This document shows, piece by piece, positions 1-15,269 of a stretch of DNA of 64,000 bases; the first letter of the stretch is position 1; the number at the start of each line of letters is the position of its first letter. The stretch is from Cryptomeria japonica. Lineage: Eukaryota > Streptophyta > Pinopsida > Cupressales > Cupressaceae. The stretch covers positions 268,616,075 to 268,680,074 of the forward strand of contig NC_081407.1 in NCBI RefSeq assembly GCF_030272615.1, given 5' to 3'. A program made the translations under genes and the position numbers. The notes beneath the pieces were generated by a model, which saw only the letters and a program-made list of their open reading frames with translations, searched no databases and had not been told where the DNA came from.

Positions 1-466
1 GATTTATTCACTTGGAGAGGAATTTGAATTAGATATGATTGTTGAATTATCTTGTCAAAATTCAAGGAAAAAAGTGTGGGACCATGGTGGTAGGTCATCC
101 TAGTCGCAACAACTTTTTTTTGACTTTCGAGGAATGCAAAATAATGGGGTTCCAATGCTGATTCCAACTTGGTGGCTCAAACCATAATGTATAGATACGT
201 AGAATGTGTCTTGGAAGTTTAAATTAGGGTAGGATTAAGGATAAATCAAGATGTTGAAGAAATAAAGGATAAGCCTAGATTTAAAGGCCCAAGTAAAGAG
301 TGTGATGATGTAATAAAATGGAATAAGACCCTTAATATTAATTTAAATATTAATTAATTACAATAAAGGTCCTATAATGCATAGAGGAAAGGGAAATACT
401 AAAATAAGTTCTAGGAGAGTGTGAAATTGGACACACTAATAAAGGTGTACAATTTATGATGCTACA
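1..466 (-). repeat. LTR-G, partial 3' LTR of E1
   Basis: Shares long stretches with 6648-7098, including GTGGGACCATGGTGGTAGGT-like and ATAAAGGTGTACAATTTATG-like blocks. It ends at GCTACA (461-466), giving a minus-strand start TGTAGC. Only the U3 end is inside the window. Confidence 0.8.
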
Positions 467-482
467 TTTATCCCCCACTTTA
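467..482 (-). promoter_or_regulatory. Polypurine tract of E1
   Basis: On the minus strand this reads AAAGTGGGGGATAAA directly before the TGTAGC start of the 3' LTR. This is the classic position of the plus-strand priming tract of an LTR retrotransposon, and it fixes the minus orientation of E1. Confidence 0.7.
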
Positions 483-2825
483 GCTGAGTATGATCTTGTA
501 GGTGAGAAAATTTGATTTGAAATCTTATGAGAGAAGATTCAGATAGATCAATCACCCAACAATGAAGTACCTACAGGAAAACAATACATGCAAAGAAAAA
601 CAAACAATGTGCACACACATGCATTTAACAATAGTTTGTCTCCATTGCACTCCTATCTAACAATGCCTTGTGTTTGAAATGGATGCTCTCAGAAGCACTA
701 CACAAGATGCTATGACTGAATGAAGATTTGAAGAATGATTTGAAGAGCTATAAAAGATGAATGCAAGATATGCAAGAATGATTAAGAAAAGAAAGAATGT
801 GAGAAAGAGAGATGAAAAATGCAAGATGAGATATGCAGAATGTTGATTAGCTTGTCAGGCTTAAAAATGAGGAGGAGCAAGGTATAAATAGATTTCCCCA
901 TGGGTGGATCCAATATCAGAGTGAATGTGGGATAAAATATTAGCTTGGAGTTGTTTGTCCCACATGCATTAAGTGAATGTAATTGATAGAGGTGAAATAA
1001 GATAAATAGGGGATGAAATAGATGTGAGAGAGATTTAGGAAATTGATTAAAAAAATGGATTTAGGGAAGAATAATATTATTAATGGATTATATAATTGTA
1101 TGGAATCAATGGAATAATGAATATGTTATTGATTTAATGGAATAATGATATGGATACAAATATTAATATAATGAATAAAATAATGGAGAATAATGGGATA
1201 ATGGGAAATGAATATCATTAATGGATCCACTTGATGATGTTGGAAAAATTAAGATTAATTAAGAGGACATTTTAATGGAAATTTTTATGTGTCTACAGAT
1301 CTTACAACCATACTCTTGGTAAACTAGAAATGAAAAGGTAGACCATTTGAGAGCAAGACAAACCAAGAATAGGATAATGTTGAGGAATGTTCAAGCCCCC
1401 AACCATAGGATCCTATCAATCCATGCAAGTAACCTTGAAATATAAACAAAAGAAAACAACGTTAGTACTAAAACACAAAGTTCCAAGGCAACCAGTTGAA
1501 TAGACCCCGTTAATCAAAATGTCTCAACTACTAAGATCATTCTCGACATGTTATTGCAAGAGCACAAGTGGAATTATAGAAAAAACAAAGACGTACAACA
1601 ATTGAACCACTATCAAACACTACCAAAGTGTGTTATGCTATGGGTTCATGGGAGATGGAGAAGAAACATAAATTACATAGGCTAGCAAAGTTTGTTATGC
1701 TAGGTGATCCATGGAGGAAGGAAGAGTCACAATAGTCTATCAAGCTATGCTATGCTAGTTCTAGTCACCCTGAAAATACAAAACAAGGAGGGTCAAAAGG
1801 TCTAGCAAGTTGTGTTATGCTAGTCAACTCATCCTACTATATATGTCATCCAATTTGAAAAATGAAGCACCACATTTAAGAATTTTGTCTAGTTTCGAGC
1901 ATGCAACAACCCGTATAAGACACAAGATAGAAAATGCTAGTTTTGGGAATGCAACAACTTGTCTAAGACAAATGATGCATAAAAATAAGGATGAAGCATG
2001 AGGATGCAACAATCCCATGTTGATAATTGATAGTTGAAATGCAACTAGGAGGTTGCATATATGCCCCCCTTAAGATGTCAACATAGTCCTATGTTGATGT
2101 CTTAAGGTAGATAGAAACAAAGATACCCACCTTCAAAATCAAGGAGACATCCTTAAGCAACATTGCATGCATTACAAGCTGGGAAGAAAGAGGCCTAATT
2201 AGGCTTCGTTTCTTTAAGCAAGGAAGAGATAATTGTAAAAGAGATATCTTGTGACAAATGTAAAGAGATCCTTTTGAGGGATGCATGATTGACACATGAG
2301 GAAGATATATTTGCATAAAGATAACTACCTCGAAGAGTAGAGGAGACCCTTAATAAAGATGACATCTTGGAAAGGAGAAGAGAACTAAGAATACACACCT
2401 TCTCCAATGCTTTAGGACAAAGTTGATTCTTAGTGAAGGATTGCACACTTCCACTAAGGAGAGATTATTCATAAAAGGCAAGCCATTTCAAGGAAGAATA
2501 GGTCCTAAATAAGGAACACACGTGCATTCACATGAAGGATAATTATATGCAAGAAACGACATCAAATTATGAAAAAATGCATTTCAACAAAGGAAAAGTG
2601 AATCCTCAGAAAGAAAGAATGATTGAAAGGCTATTCTTGCCTTCCAAATGTGGAGACAAGAATAACAATTCTATTATGATGCTACCTAAGTATGATTGCA
2701 CCTAAAATTGTACTAGCATGAATGTCAACAAGCCCCCAATAAATAAGCTAGCAATGTCACATAGTGAGGAGCAACATAATATGAAATTAAAATATTATTT
2801 GCAAGGAATACAATGAGAATACAAC
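483..2825 (-). other. Non-coding 3' internal region of E1
   Basis: No protein-family similarity was recognised on either strand. The stretch contains purine-rich runs, a poorly structured AT-rich part (1060-1260) and two sets of spaced repeats described separately. Where a full gypsy element would have RT, RNase H and integrase, nothing of them is visible here. Confidence 0.5.
1625..2015. repeat. Two sets of degenerate spaced repeats
   Basis: The motif GTTATGCTAG, or a close variant, recurs at about 1629, 1691, 1747 and 1812, roughly every 56-65 bases, usually preceded by CTAGCAAG. Immediately after it, ATGCAACAAC followed by GTNTAAGACA recurs at about 1900 and 1948, with a third partial copy near 2003. 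They look like two small decayed minisatellites within the E1 internal region. Confidence 0.55.
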
Positions 2826-3125
2826 TTATTGCTCATCAAGTACTTGAATGATACCAGTTACAATATGTTGTTGAATTTTATTTTCTAAATCATGACATTT
2901 ATTAGTGGAATGGCCATGTATTTGATGATATTTACAAAAAGAAGGATTGTGTTGATTTTTCATATGACTCTTTCTTTGATTTTTTAAAGGGATAGTAATA
3001 AAGTTGGCTTTAAGAAGCTCATACAAAATACTCTCTTGTTGTGATGATAAGTTATAAGAAGACATAGATGTATTAGACAATGGGGGAGGGGATGTCGACA
3101 AAGGAGGAATTTGGATTCCTAAACC
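2826..3125 (-). pseudogene. Gag-type zinc knuckle region of E1
   Basis: The minus-strand reading contains FCKYHQIHGHSTNKCHDLEN, matching the C-x3-H-x4-H-x4-C nucleocapsid signature of plant Tat/Athila-group gypsy Gag (usual form CxFHxxxGHxTxxCxxLK). It is preceded by a Ser/Pro-rich linker and followed by IQQHIVTG, which corresponds to the usual helix after the knuckle. The odd point is position: on the minus strand it lies downstream of the protease, whereas Gag normally precedes protease. Either a rearrangement or an unusual polyprotein order explains this. Confidence 0.7.
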
Positions 3126-3215
3126 TTATTTGGAAAAGTGTGATGTAGATTTTTCATGACCATCAAAAAATTGTTGTACACATCCTAAACTAGTCCATTG
3201 TATCCATGTGTAGAA

Positions 3216-3850
3216 TCAAATAAATGTGTTGAAATGTCTAGAGGAGAGGGTCTTAGTGTCAAAGTCTAAAGAGCCACTATTCCTTACTAAGGAAGAATCG
3301 TTGATAGGAGATAGTGTTGTTGAAGGAATCATAGTATTAAAGGTGGAAATGCATCCCACTTCATCATGAATGAAATTATAAGGATTAGGATCAACCTTTA
3401 TCATGTGAAGTTCATTGTTATATATGAATTTTATTGTGTGATGAAGAATAGAAGGGACTAATTTCATAACATGAATCCACAATCTACCTAGAAGAAGGTA
3501 ACAATTAAGATGGTTGGGCATGACATGAATAGGAGTAGGTAATATCGCAGGTCCTTCTTTGATAGGTAATATGACTATGCCAAATGACTCTCTAGGAATA
3601 CTATCAAGGCCACAAACACAAAGAGGATTGAGTTAAATAGAATAATAATCCTGATTTATCTTATCTAATAAGTCAACACCACAAATTTTAAGTGCTAACC
3701 CATTATCAATTAAAGTACCTCTTATTTTTTGTTCATAAATGTGAGGAGTAATCGTAAGGGGATCATCTCTATTTTTGACCTCTATAGAAGTTAATTCATC
3801 TTGTGAGATGTAATATCTTTTGTAAGGATTATTGAATCAACTTATATTAT
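3216..3850 (-). pseudogene. Retropepsin-like aspartic protease of E1
   Basis: Minus-strand translation shows the active-site segment RGTLIDNGLALKICGVDLL (catalytic D-N-G, a form common in Tat-group proteases) followed by the flap-side block. Near 3460-3530 comes the C-terminal signature LNCYLLLGRLWIHVMKLVPS, diagnostic of plant gypsy proteases (usual YxxLLGRPWIHxxxAVPS). One in-frame stop lies between the two blocks near 3630, so the gene is not intact. It would cleave the Gag-Pol polyprotein. No RT follows. Confidence 0.8.
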
Positions 3851-3928
3851 GATGGTAAAGTTTGAATCAAATCCGAAAGAGAGATCTTAGCTAAGATATC
3901 ATGAAATTTCTCAATAAGATTAGGTTCC

Positions 3929-4126
3929 TTACAACATGTTTCTTAGGAGTACGAGGGAAATGAAGGGAAATGAGAACAACATTGGAATCTTGCTTGTTGT
4001 TTCTAAAGTTAGGTACTTCAATACCACATTTTTTTCTAGTTGTCTTTCCATAGAACCTCTTTCACATGTGTATTTTACAACTTTTAAGATGTTAGGAGGT
4101 CTCTTTGGTTTAGTAGTATCAATCAT
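3929..4126 (-). pseudogene. Short open segment upstream of the E1 protease
   Basis: A 65-residue minus-strand reading (starts MIDTTKPKRPPN) lies between the acidic repeat ORF and the protease. It is basic at the N-terminus and hydrophobic at the C-terminus. No family was recognised. It may be a frame-shifted part of the same polyprotein that links the repeat ORF to the protease. Confidence 0.3.
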
Positions 4127-4788
4127 AGATTAATTTTGAGGTTGATGAAATCTAGGCTTGCCATAACTAGAAACATGAATAGTTTGACTTGATTAAGCTC
4201 TTTGTTCTCCAAGGATTCCTCTTTAGGAGGGAGAACATCAAGGAAGCTGCTAATAATTTCATCTTCTTGCTCCAAGGTATCTTTATGGGTAGGACAAACT
4301 TGGGGAGAAGGATTAGCAATGTCCATCAACACTTCTTCTCTAGGAGAGTTATCATGTATGGAAGGTAAAGTACCATTAAAGAAGGTGTTTATGATATCAT
4401 CCTCTTGCACTAGATGATCCTCATGGGGGAGGCACATTTTAGGAGAAAGATAAACATCATTTTTCAAATCTTCATCCTTAGGAGGGAGGTCTTTGAAAGA
4501 CGTGTTCATAATCTCTTCTTGCACAAATGTGACCTCATTGGTAGGAACAAATTTGGGGGAGGATAAATAATATCTATGGATGAAATGAATGGCTAAATTG
4601 GCATTATATGCATAAAAAGGGAACATCATGAATATCTTGAATAAAACTCGAAATTGAACTAGCAAAAGAAGATAGCAACTCCATGATAAAAAAAGATACT
4701 CATAAGACATAAATGATGAAACCAAATAAATGTTAATGTATGTAATGAAATTATGCAAAATTAGATTTGAAATCACAAAAATATGCAA
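4123..4788 (-). CDS. Acidic repeat ORF of E1, function unknown
   Basis: An uninterrupted 221-codon minus-strand reading starts 10 bases after the primer-binding site. Residues 1-75 are hydrophobic and aromatic and may be translated leader rather than protein. From about residue 78 there are three imperfect repeats of about 40 residues, each with the pattern SPK/Q-(x)-C/V-P-(x3)-D/E-x-L/F-x-QE-(D/E)-x-I-(I/M)-(x3)-F, separated by LPPKDEDL or LPPKEESL. The repeat part is strongly acidic. No known Gag, Pol or host domain was recognised. The length of open frame in such decayed DNA suggests past constraint or recent expansion of the repeat. Confidence 0.4.
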   Translation of the reverse strand: MHIFVISNLILHNFITYINIYLVSSFMSYEYLFLSWSCYLLLLVQFRVLFKIFMMFPFYAYNANLAIHFIHRYYLSSPKFVPTNEVTFVQEEIMNTSFKDLPPKDEDLKNDVYLSPKMCLPHEDHLVQEDDIINTFFNGTLPSIHDNSPREEVLMDIANPSPQVCPTHKDTLEQEDEIISSFLDVLPPKEESLENKELNQVKLFMFLVMASLDFINLKINL

Positions 4789-4797
4789 GTGTAAGAA

Positions 4798-4812
4798 GAG
4801 TCGAGTTCACCA
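4798..4812 (-). promoter_or_regulatory. Primer-binding site of E1
   Basis: Minus-strand sequence TGGTGAACTCGACTC begins three bases after the LTR end (minus TTTACA). A TGG start is required to pair with a tRNA CCA end. I cannot name the tRNA. The LTR boundary used here agrees with the boundary independently fixed by the target-site duplication of the solo LTR-G at 25742-27912. Confidence 0.55.
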
Positions 4813-4815
4813 AAA

Positions 4816-7098
4816 TGTAAAGTATAAAAATGGAACCAGGTAGGACATAAGACCAAGATCCACTTTCATACCAACATTGGAATACAAAATCACTTAGGGG
4901 AGTGATTGTAATTAACTAACTTATGAAAGAGAGTCAAGTGATACTTCTAGGGTTCTTATTCTTTTGCTGCTATGGAGAGTGCACTAACTATGGAGATATG
5001 TTGAAGTGATGCAAAACTATGACTAAGGTATGAAGAAAGTAAACACTTAAGTTGTTGTAAATGATTGATAGATAATTAGAAGTGTTGTAAGACATAAAAC
5101 TGAGCAAAAATTTGATTGTGAACCTATAATTGAAATTTGATGTTGATTTGGCAAGACTAGGGTGCCAAAACACCTTGATCTTCTAAGCACGAGTCGTTTA
5201 TCAGAAAATATGGAACCTAGGACTATCTAAAATCCACCACTAAAATTTGGTGTAAAATATTGAGGGCCAGGGTGCCCTAGCACCTTAGTCCTAAGACAGG
5301 GGAACCTTAGGACCCTGGTCCCTCAAAACCAAGTCCAAAATTTGGGGACATGCTTGTACTAGGCTCTTGATGATGTTTGAGGTGTTTCGGCTCCGTTGGG
5401 TACCCATAGTTGCACACACGAGGAAATAAAGGGGGTTGTGGATAGGGGTTGCCTTATGTCAAACCCTAGGTTTGGATTTAACCCTAATTGAAATAGAAAT
5501 TAAACTTGAATTGAATTGGAAAGCTTGCCTTTTGAGGGCAAGGAATTGAAATGCTTGAATGTTGATGATTATACCTTGAATAGGTGATGCAATGTTCTTA
5601 GGAAAATTCCTTTGTGTGTTGATGCAATAAAATTATAAATCACATAAAATCCATCATGAAATCATACATGAAACATAAATGAAAGATACCTTGATGTAGT
5701 TTGCTTCTCCTTGAATCAAAACTACTCTTAAGGAAGAATAATTTCTCTTGAATAAGATGTTAATGTTATCATAAGGTGTAATGTTTAAAATGAATTGAGA
5801 GAGATGCTAAAGCAGACACCAGTGAGGAGGGACCTCAAAGAGATCAATCCAGACCGGTCAACAAGAGTAAACACAACGGAAACACAAAGATATGAGGAAG
5901 GCAATGCATAATAGATTGTTTTATTTCATGAAAATTGATTACAACCAACCGGTAACAACCAGATTACAACATAACCGACTCATAGGCCTGGTAGAACATA
6001 CAAAATAGGTCACAACCGAGACCTTGAATCTTAAGATCTATCTTCTATGCACAGTCTCTCTACTTGATTGTTGGATTCCTTCCATTCTAATGCGCAATTA
6101 TAATTATATATATGATCCAAAGGATCCAGTCGACCCAAAAAGGGATCAAAACTGGAAGAACAAGACATAACGTGTAAAATTAACAAGGTCAGCCTCCGCC
6201 AAGACATTCCTATGGAAAATCCAAAGGATGAAGTGTAGATTGCGGGAAAAGGTCGGCCAAGGAACATCAGAATCAACACCCAAGGCTCGACAAGATTCAA
6301 AAGGGTTCCAGTAGATCACCGAAATAGGTCTAGGCAATCGGTAACAAGAACTGTCAATCGGTAACAGGAAACTGTCAAGGAAACCGATAGCGATATCTTG
6401 TCGAAAAATGATTCAAATGCGATGTGGTCTGGAACAAAGAAAGATGATCAAGTCTTGAATTAGAATCCAACTCCATAGGATCCGGTGAGCCAAAACTGGG
6501 ACACACAGAAAGAAAAGTTGAAACTGCAAACAGAAAGAAAATGTTTTTGGTTGATGCAAAATTGCTATGAACCGGGGATACTCCTACATCAGATGCCTTA
6601 TATAGGGATTTAATAATTAGAATCAAGTTTAGGCTGACTTAGATTTGTGATTTATTCACATGAAGTGGAATTTGAATTAGATAAGACCACTGAATTATCC
6701 TCCTGAAATTTAGGAAAAAAATGCAGGACCATGGTGGTAGGTCACCTTGGTCCCGACAACTTTTTTTAACTTTCAAGGATGCAAGATAATGACGTTCTAA
6801 TGCTGATTCCAAATTGGTGGCTCAAACCATAATGTATAGATATATGGAATGTGTCGTGGAAGTTTAAATTAGGGTAGGATTAAGGATAAATCAGGATATT
6901 GAAGAAATAAAGAGCACACCTAGAATTAAGGGCCCAAGTAAGAGTGTGATGATGTAATAAAGTGGAATAAGAACCATGATATTAATTAATTACAATAAAG
7001 GCCCTATAATGCACAAAGGAAAGGGAAATACTAAAATAGGTGCTAGGAGAGCGTGAAATTGGACACACTAATAAAGGTGTACTATTTATGATGCTTAA
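4816..7098 (-). repeat. LTR-G, 5' LTR of E1
   Basis: On the plus strand it runs from TGTAAAGT to a decayed GATGCTTAA, so the minus-strand LTR is TGTA...TACA-like. Its right third matches 1-466, and its left part matches the solo LTR at 25742 (ACCAGGT and TTGGAATAC blocks, a Leu/Pro-poor ...CTTAGGG... block). A minus-strand TATA-like CTATATAAGG lies at 6597-6606 near the expected U3/R boundary. The segment 5810-6640 shares little with the solo copy and contains several ACCGGT words typical of the Sirevirus-like LTRs in this window. It may be a separate old insertion. Confidence 0.7.
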
Positions 7099-7155
7099 AA
7101 AAACAAAGCTAGGGAATGTAGAAGTCGGATCAAAAATCATTCCTTTAATGGAAGA

Positions 7156-7430
7156 TGTTATGCTTGCAATAAGTTTGGACATAAAGCTAATGACTACAGA
7201 AGTAGAATGATATGAAATGGATATGGAAATGCAAATTATGTTTAGTCTTTCAATGGATACTATTATGTTTGCAATAGATATGGGCACAAAGTTATTGAGT
7301 GCAGACCAAATGGGAGATTTAGAAGTAAATGTAATGGCAAAATGAATAGAAGTGGATCGTAGTAAAATCTAGTATGCTATAACTGTAACAAAATGGGAAA
7401 CATTTCAAAATACTACAAAAGATGAAATGA
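7156..7430 (+). pseudogene. Gag CCHC zinc-knuckle array of element A
   Basis: Three knuckle remnants are visible: CYACNKFGHKANDY, YYVCNRYGHKVIEC and CYNCNKMGNISKYY. Each keeps the C-x2-C-x4-H-x4-C spacing but has one or two ligands changed, always Cys to Tyr or His to Asn. Stops at about 7208 and 7240 show it is dead. Intact relatives are in elements C and D. Confidence 0.75.
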
Positions 7431-7914
7431 GAATAATAATGGTCTAAAAAATAAAATTGTTGTCAATGAAGAGAAGGAGAAAATGAAGATGACATGGGTA
7501 AATAAATCAGAGGGAAAAGTTATAGAGAAGATTGAAGATGGATCTTCACCTACTGTGGGTGTTGACCCCTCTTTTGGAAACTAATACAAATAGCACAGTC
7601 TAAGGGGGAGAATTAAAAGAAGATCTTAAGAACCCCTTTTACTATTTGGATGTTGAGGTTCTTTCAACATGGTAGAAGTTAGAAAGACATTTTTGGAGGT
7701 TTTCAAGTGATATGATTGATCCACAATGTTGTCCATGAAAAGGGTAACTAAAATAGTAATCAACTTTTTAGAAGTGTGTCATTAAAAGTACATTTATGAT
7801 TGTCAGACCCTAGTTGGTATGCATAAATTAGAATATTGAAGCTCTTTTTAGTCCCTTTTAAAATTAATATCATGAGAGCCCTTGTTCAGAAAAATATTTT
7901 TTGTGTAATCAACA

Positions 7915-11390
<3,476 letters not shown>

Positions 11391-11694
11391 AAAGTTGTAA
11401 AGTCACATAACAACTCATTTTGGAGATGGAGAGACAACTAAAAGTCTTGATCTTTGTGGGAGTTGATTGAAGCTCGGCTTGGAAAAAATGAAGGTTATTC
11501 ACAAAGACATCATAATCCCTGCCATGCAAAATGTCTAGATGAATCTTTGATAAAACATTTTCTAATAGTGTACATATTTGTTCATATGGGTAAAATGTTT
11601 TGGCATGTTCTTGTTGAAGAAATATTGCATCTAGGGAGAGCTATGTATAACACATTTATTCTATATTATTTGTGTACTCTTTGTCCTTGATGTT

Positions 11695-11768
11695 AAAGGG
11701 GGAGAAGTTTTGGTATTTGGAGAAATAAGTGTTGTCACAAATGTTGCCAACAATGACAAAGGGGGAGA
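11695..11768 (+). promoter_or_regulatory. Multiple polypurine tracts of element A
   Basis: AAAGGGGGAGA occurs at 11695-11705 and again at 11758-11768, the second directly before the 3' LTR start TGTTGT. Repeated polypurine tracts upstream of the 3' LTR are a hallmark of Sirevirus-type Copia elements. Element C has the same arrangement. Confidence 0.8.
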
Positions 11769-11769
11769 T

Positions 11770-12115
11770 TGTTGTAAATATGTTATTTAGGTTGTCATTG
11801 ATGTCAACTCTTTGGTCTGCAAGTAGTTCAGTTGTGTGCAGATGTTGTAAGTATGTACAAACGTTGTGCAAATGTATAGAAGCTATCTGAAGGTGTTCTA
11901 GATGACAAATATTGATGGTATGTTATGTTTTCAGAGGATTGGTGACTTCTTGCTTGGTGCAAAAATTCTATAACTACTTCAGGTGACTATTTCACTAAAC
12001 AATATCTTTGTTTAATGGTTTTTGGTTGAACCAGACGTGTAGTAGATGGATGTGTGGATTAGAGGGGAAAACGAGAGCTTCACTTAATGAACCTAGGTTA
12101 TAGAACGTGCGTTCA
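11770..12115 (+). repeat. Partial 3' LTR of element A
   Basis: Begins TGTTGTAAATATG right after the second purine tract and contains GTTGTCATTGATGTCAAC, shared with LTRs of elements B, C, D and the solo LTR at 49188. The usual LTR end (a CCCCTCTCAG-like block) is absent, so the copy is truncated near 12115. Confidence 0.6.
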
Positions 12116-15100
12116 TGACATACTAAAGAATCCCCCTATTTAAAAAAAATATTGCCCTAAACTCCTTTTTTCTCACCCCCTCCTAATACACAGGTTGAAT
12201 TGAAAGCCCCTCTATTTTCACCAGATATTGTTTTTTTTTCATATCCCGAAATAAAAAACCCCCTATTTTCACCAATAGGCAATATATTGTACCCTCATTT
12301 TTGGGATATTAAACCCCCCAATATGAATGCACGTGATATAATATTCCCTATCCAATGAAGCCCCCATGGAGGGGAATAGTTATGGAAGATTGATCTCTTC
12401 ATATTTTAATTTTCAGATGGACAAATGTTCTACTATAAGAAGTTATTTGTGTCTATGTTTAGGAATAATGTAATTACAAGATGTTACAGAGGAATGCATT
12501 GCATTCCTTGACTTGCTAATTCTAAAAAGGTGCTATGGATCATTGATTTATGTTCCCTAGCTCTTTATGTTTCTTTTATGATGGTTTGTAAGTCTTATTT
12601 TTTTCCCAGATCAAAAGTTTGGGTGAAATGGATTAGTATGAGTAAACTGTTTTAACTTGAGAAGTTGAGTTGCGTGTTTTTTTATCAAAGCGATCATGTG
12701 TGGTGAGTGTAGAACCATTTTGGAGATATTTGTAAGGTGTGCTAACATGGTGTGCATCATCACACATTTCTTTTTCCTTCCACATATTTTTAATAGATTG
12801 TTTTGGGGTTGACAATGCATATACATGCTACATCTTTTATTTGCTGACCTAATAGAGGGCATTGAAAATTTAGTTGATATTCAAAGGACAAAATAATAGA
12901 TTAAATCATGTATTATGTGAGTCTAAGGTTATGTGTGGTACACAAATCTAATGTGAAGTAATACAAAAGTATGGATTCTGGACATATTTATTCTCTAGCT
13001 AGATACTCTTATGCATCATTCTTATGTTCATGAATTGGTCAAAATGCTTTAGTGACTTTTCTAGTAGACCTTCTCATTATCTCTTACATGCTCTTATACT
13101 TCATAAGATCTCTTACACATATTACAATGTCATACATTCTCCTACACATCTTACATGAGATAGGTGATTCTTACAACATATTATATTACATCTTAAAAAA
13201 TGGAAATTAGTGCCACCTCAAGTGGTAGACCCTATTCTATATAGACACATTATAATATAAAATAAATAAATTTCAAAATGAGCATTAGGAATTGAAAGGT
13301 GTAAAAAATCCATCCTCACACATACTCTCTTTAATTAGCCGATAGGCTATTATTGTGGGGGGACCCCACCAGATTTGCATGATGTCTCATGCTAGAAACT
13401 TTTTGTCGATGCGATATAAATTTGTCAGACGCTACTTTAAAACACTTACTCATTGTTTTATCACAACTTTGCATACACATCATTATTCATATATGATATT
13501 TTTTACAAACATATAGTGATTGATGTGAAGCAATAAGCACAACAAAACCCATGACTTTTGATGTGAATCAAGATGAGGGAATATAACTTTCACATTTAAA
13601 TTATTATTCAAAGAAATACACAGTTGTAACAAGTCATGCTTCACTAATTAGCTTATGGGTATGGTATATTTCACTCCAACTTTAACTTGACCAACATATA
13701 AGAATCTAATGGAGAAAAAAAACATCCATTTGAAATGTTGTTTCCTACTTTTTTTAACAATTCTTTGGGCCTAAATCTACATCAAATGCTTTCTATATTT
13801 TTCATCCCTTCTGTGGTAGATTAATCATGTCAAGAGGACCATGATGATAACTACAATGCAAAGAAGACTAACATGATTAAGACGCGTCAAACCAGGTTAG
13901 AATTAAACTAAAACATACCTAAAAACTAACTGAGGTATCAATTCATTAGGCAAAGAAACATGAGAAACCCATAATGTTGTCACAATTGAAGGAGGAAAAT
14001 ACTAATTTGTTGCCCTGTGCTACCATCTGAATTGATCATATGAAAACATTCTAAATCAGAAGAACCCACAACTCTTTCATAAGTAGTTTTGATATGCATA
14101 AGCTCACCTTCATTAGCTTTGGTCTCTCTACTTGGCAAGACCTTGCACCACAAAAATACACAACATCACCTTCAAAATTGCTCTATCATTCTCGGTAACA
14201 TGGCACCTAATGACAAACCCCGACTTACGTCCATTGCAACACATAGTCAACATAGTCACAAAGAAGAAATAGCCCTCCCTTGTAATCTCCTTATCACACT
14301 CCAATGCAATCCTCAATAGCCTGTACTGCATTTCCTTGGCCAGAAGATATGTGGGCACGGTGAATTATAGCATTGTAAGATTTGAACCTTGGTAGTCTTC
14401 TTGAATGCAGAAGCTCACCTAGCCTTTTCTGTGGCCAAAACATGCTCTTGATCTAGATCTTTATTATTAGATATAATAGTTGGGTAGTGCGAAATAAGTT
14501 TCAGTCAAAAAATTTAAATTTTCATCCCTTCTTTTGTTTTAAATTTAAATGAGGTGTTGTGATCAGGCTCTTTCTGAGACCTATTTTTTTTTATCTTTTT
14601 TTTTTCCAATTTAATTTTATTGGCTTTGAAATTTAAGGGAACTTTTCTTTCTTTCTTTAAGAGTCTGCCCAAAATTCCCTAGTTGATTAGAATTGGTGAA
14701 TTAATTTATGCTTATGCGAGAATGATGGAATTTTCATTTTGTTTTTCTATATTTTCTATTTTGTTGCTACCCTTGTTATGTCCAATATTTGTGATTGATT
14801 TCTTATCTTACCTCTTCATTTTTTAATTTTTTTTGTAATACTTTGTGAAAGAGTTTCTTGTTTACAAATGTTTAAAAAAAATTAAAAATTTGTTTTCACA
14901 TTGCTTAGGAAATCTTTTAAATACTTTTCAGAAAATTATTGAAGTATGGGAGGCATGAAGTTGTTATTATGTTATTGTTTAATTTTATATAAATATTCTT
15001 ATTATTAATTAATTTTAATGTTGGGTTTTGAAAAGGTGTGGTAACTTTCCATTTGGCTATTGCTCATTTTATATTCAAGGGAATTCTAAGAAAGGAATAT

Positions 15101-15269
15101 TTTAATGAGGAGCAGAGTGAATTATTATCCAGAGCAAGAAGATTTGGAGGTCATTTCAAAGATACGAGAAATGAATTAATCTATTTATTATTTATTTTTA
15201 TAAATATCTATATAAGTTTTCTTTTGAAAAAGAGAGGTAATAATTTATTGAATCAAGAAAGATAGTATA
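12116..15269. other. Unassigned DNA, no gene recognised
   Basis: No protein family or RNA gene was recognised. Near 12130-12270 the word CCCCTATTT or CCCCCTATTTTCACCA recurs three times at 45-80 base spacing. A GTGGGGGGACCCCAC palindrome-like word lies near 13356. A minus-strand reading of 76 codons at 14128-14358 includes YRLLRIALECDKEI, which I cannot place. The remainder is AT-rich with long T runs around 14570-14900. Confidence 0.5.

Larger units (their letters stand above)
1..7098 (-). mobile_element. E1: Ty3/gypsy-type LTR element lacking RT/INT (runs off left edge)
   Basis: Positions 1-466 are repeated, diverged, at about 6648-7098, and both copies finish on the plus strand near GATGCTACA. 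Read on the minus strand this is an LTR beginning TGTAGC. The copy at 4816-7098 is the 5' LTR, followed by a primer-binding site. The copy at 1-466 is the start of the 3' LTR, preceded by a purine tract. Between them, on the minus strand, lie an acidic repeat ORF, an aspartic protease and a zinc knuckle, then more than 2 kb of apparently non-coding DNA. I see no reverse transcriptase, RNase H or integrase, so the copy is non-autonomous or heavily deleted. Its left end and target-site duplication are outside the window. Confidence 0.75.

Noticed and set aside
4855-4873. TGGTATGAAAGTGGATC as primer-binding site of E1, with the LTR ending at 4874
   Set aside because: It resembles the initiator-Met site, but the homologous sequence in the solo LTR-G lies inside the LTR as defined by its target duplication, so the boundary is at 4816 and the site at 4798-4812.
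14128-14358. Host gene exon at YRLLRIALECDKEI
   Set aside because: No family recognised, no flanking splice sites or continuation; overlapping readings on both strands are equally long.
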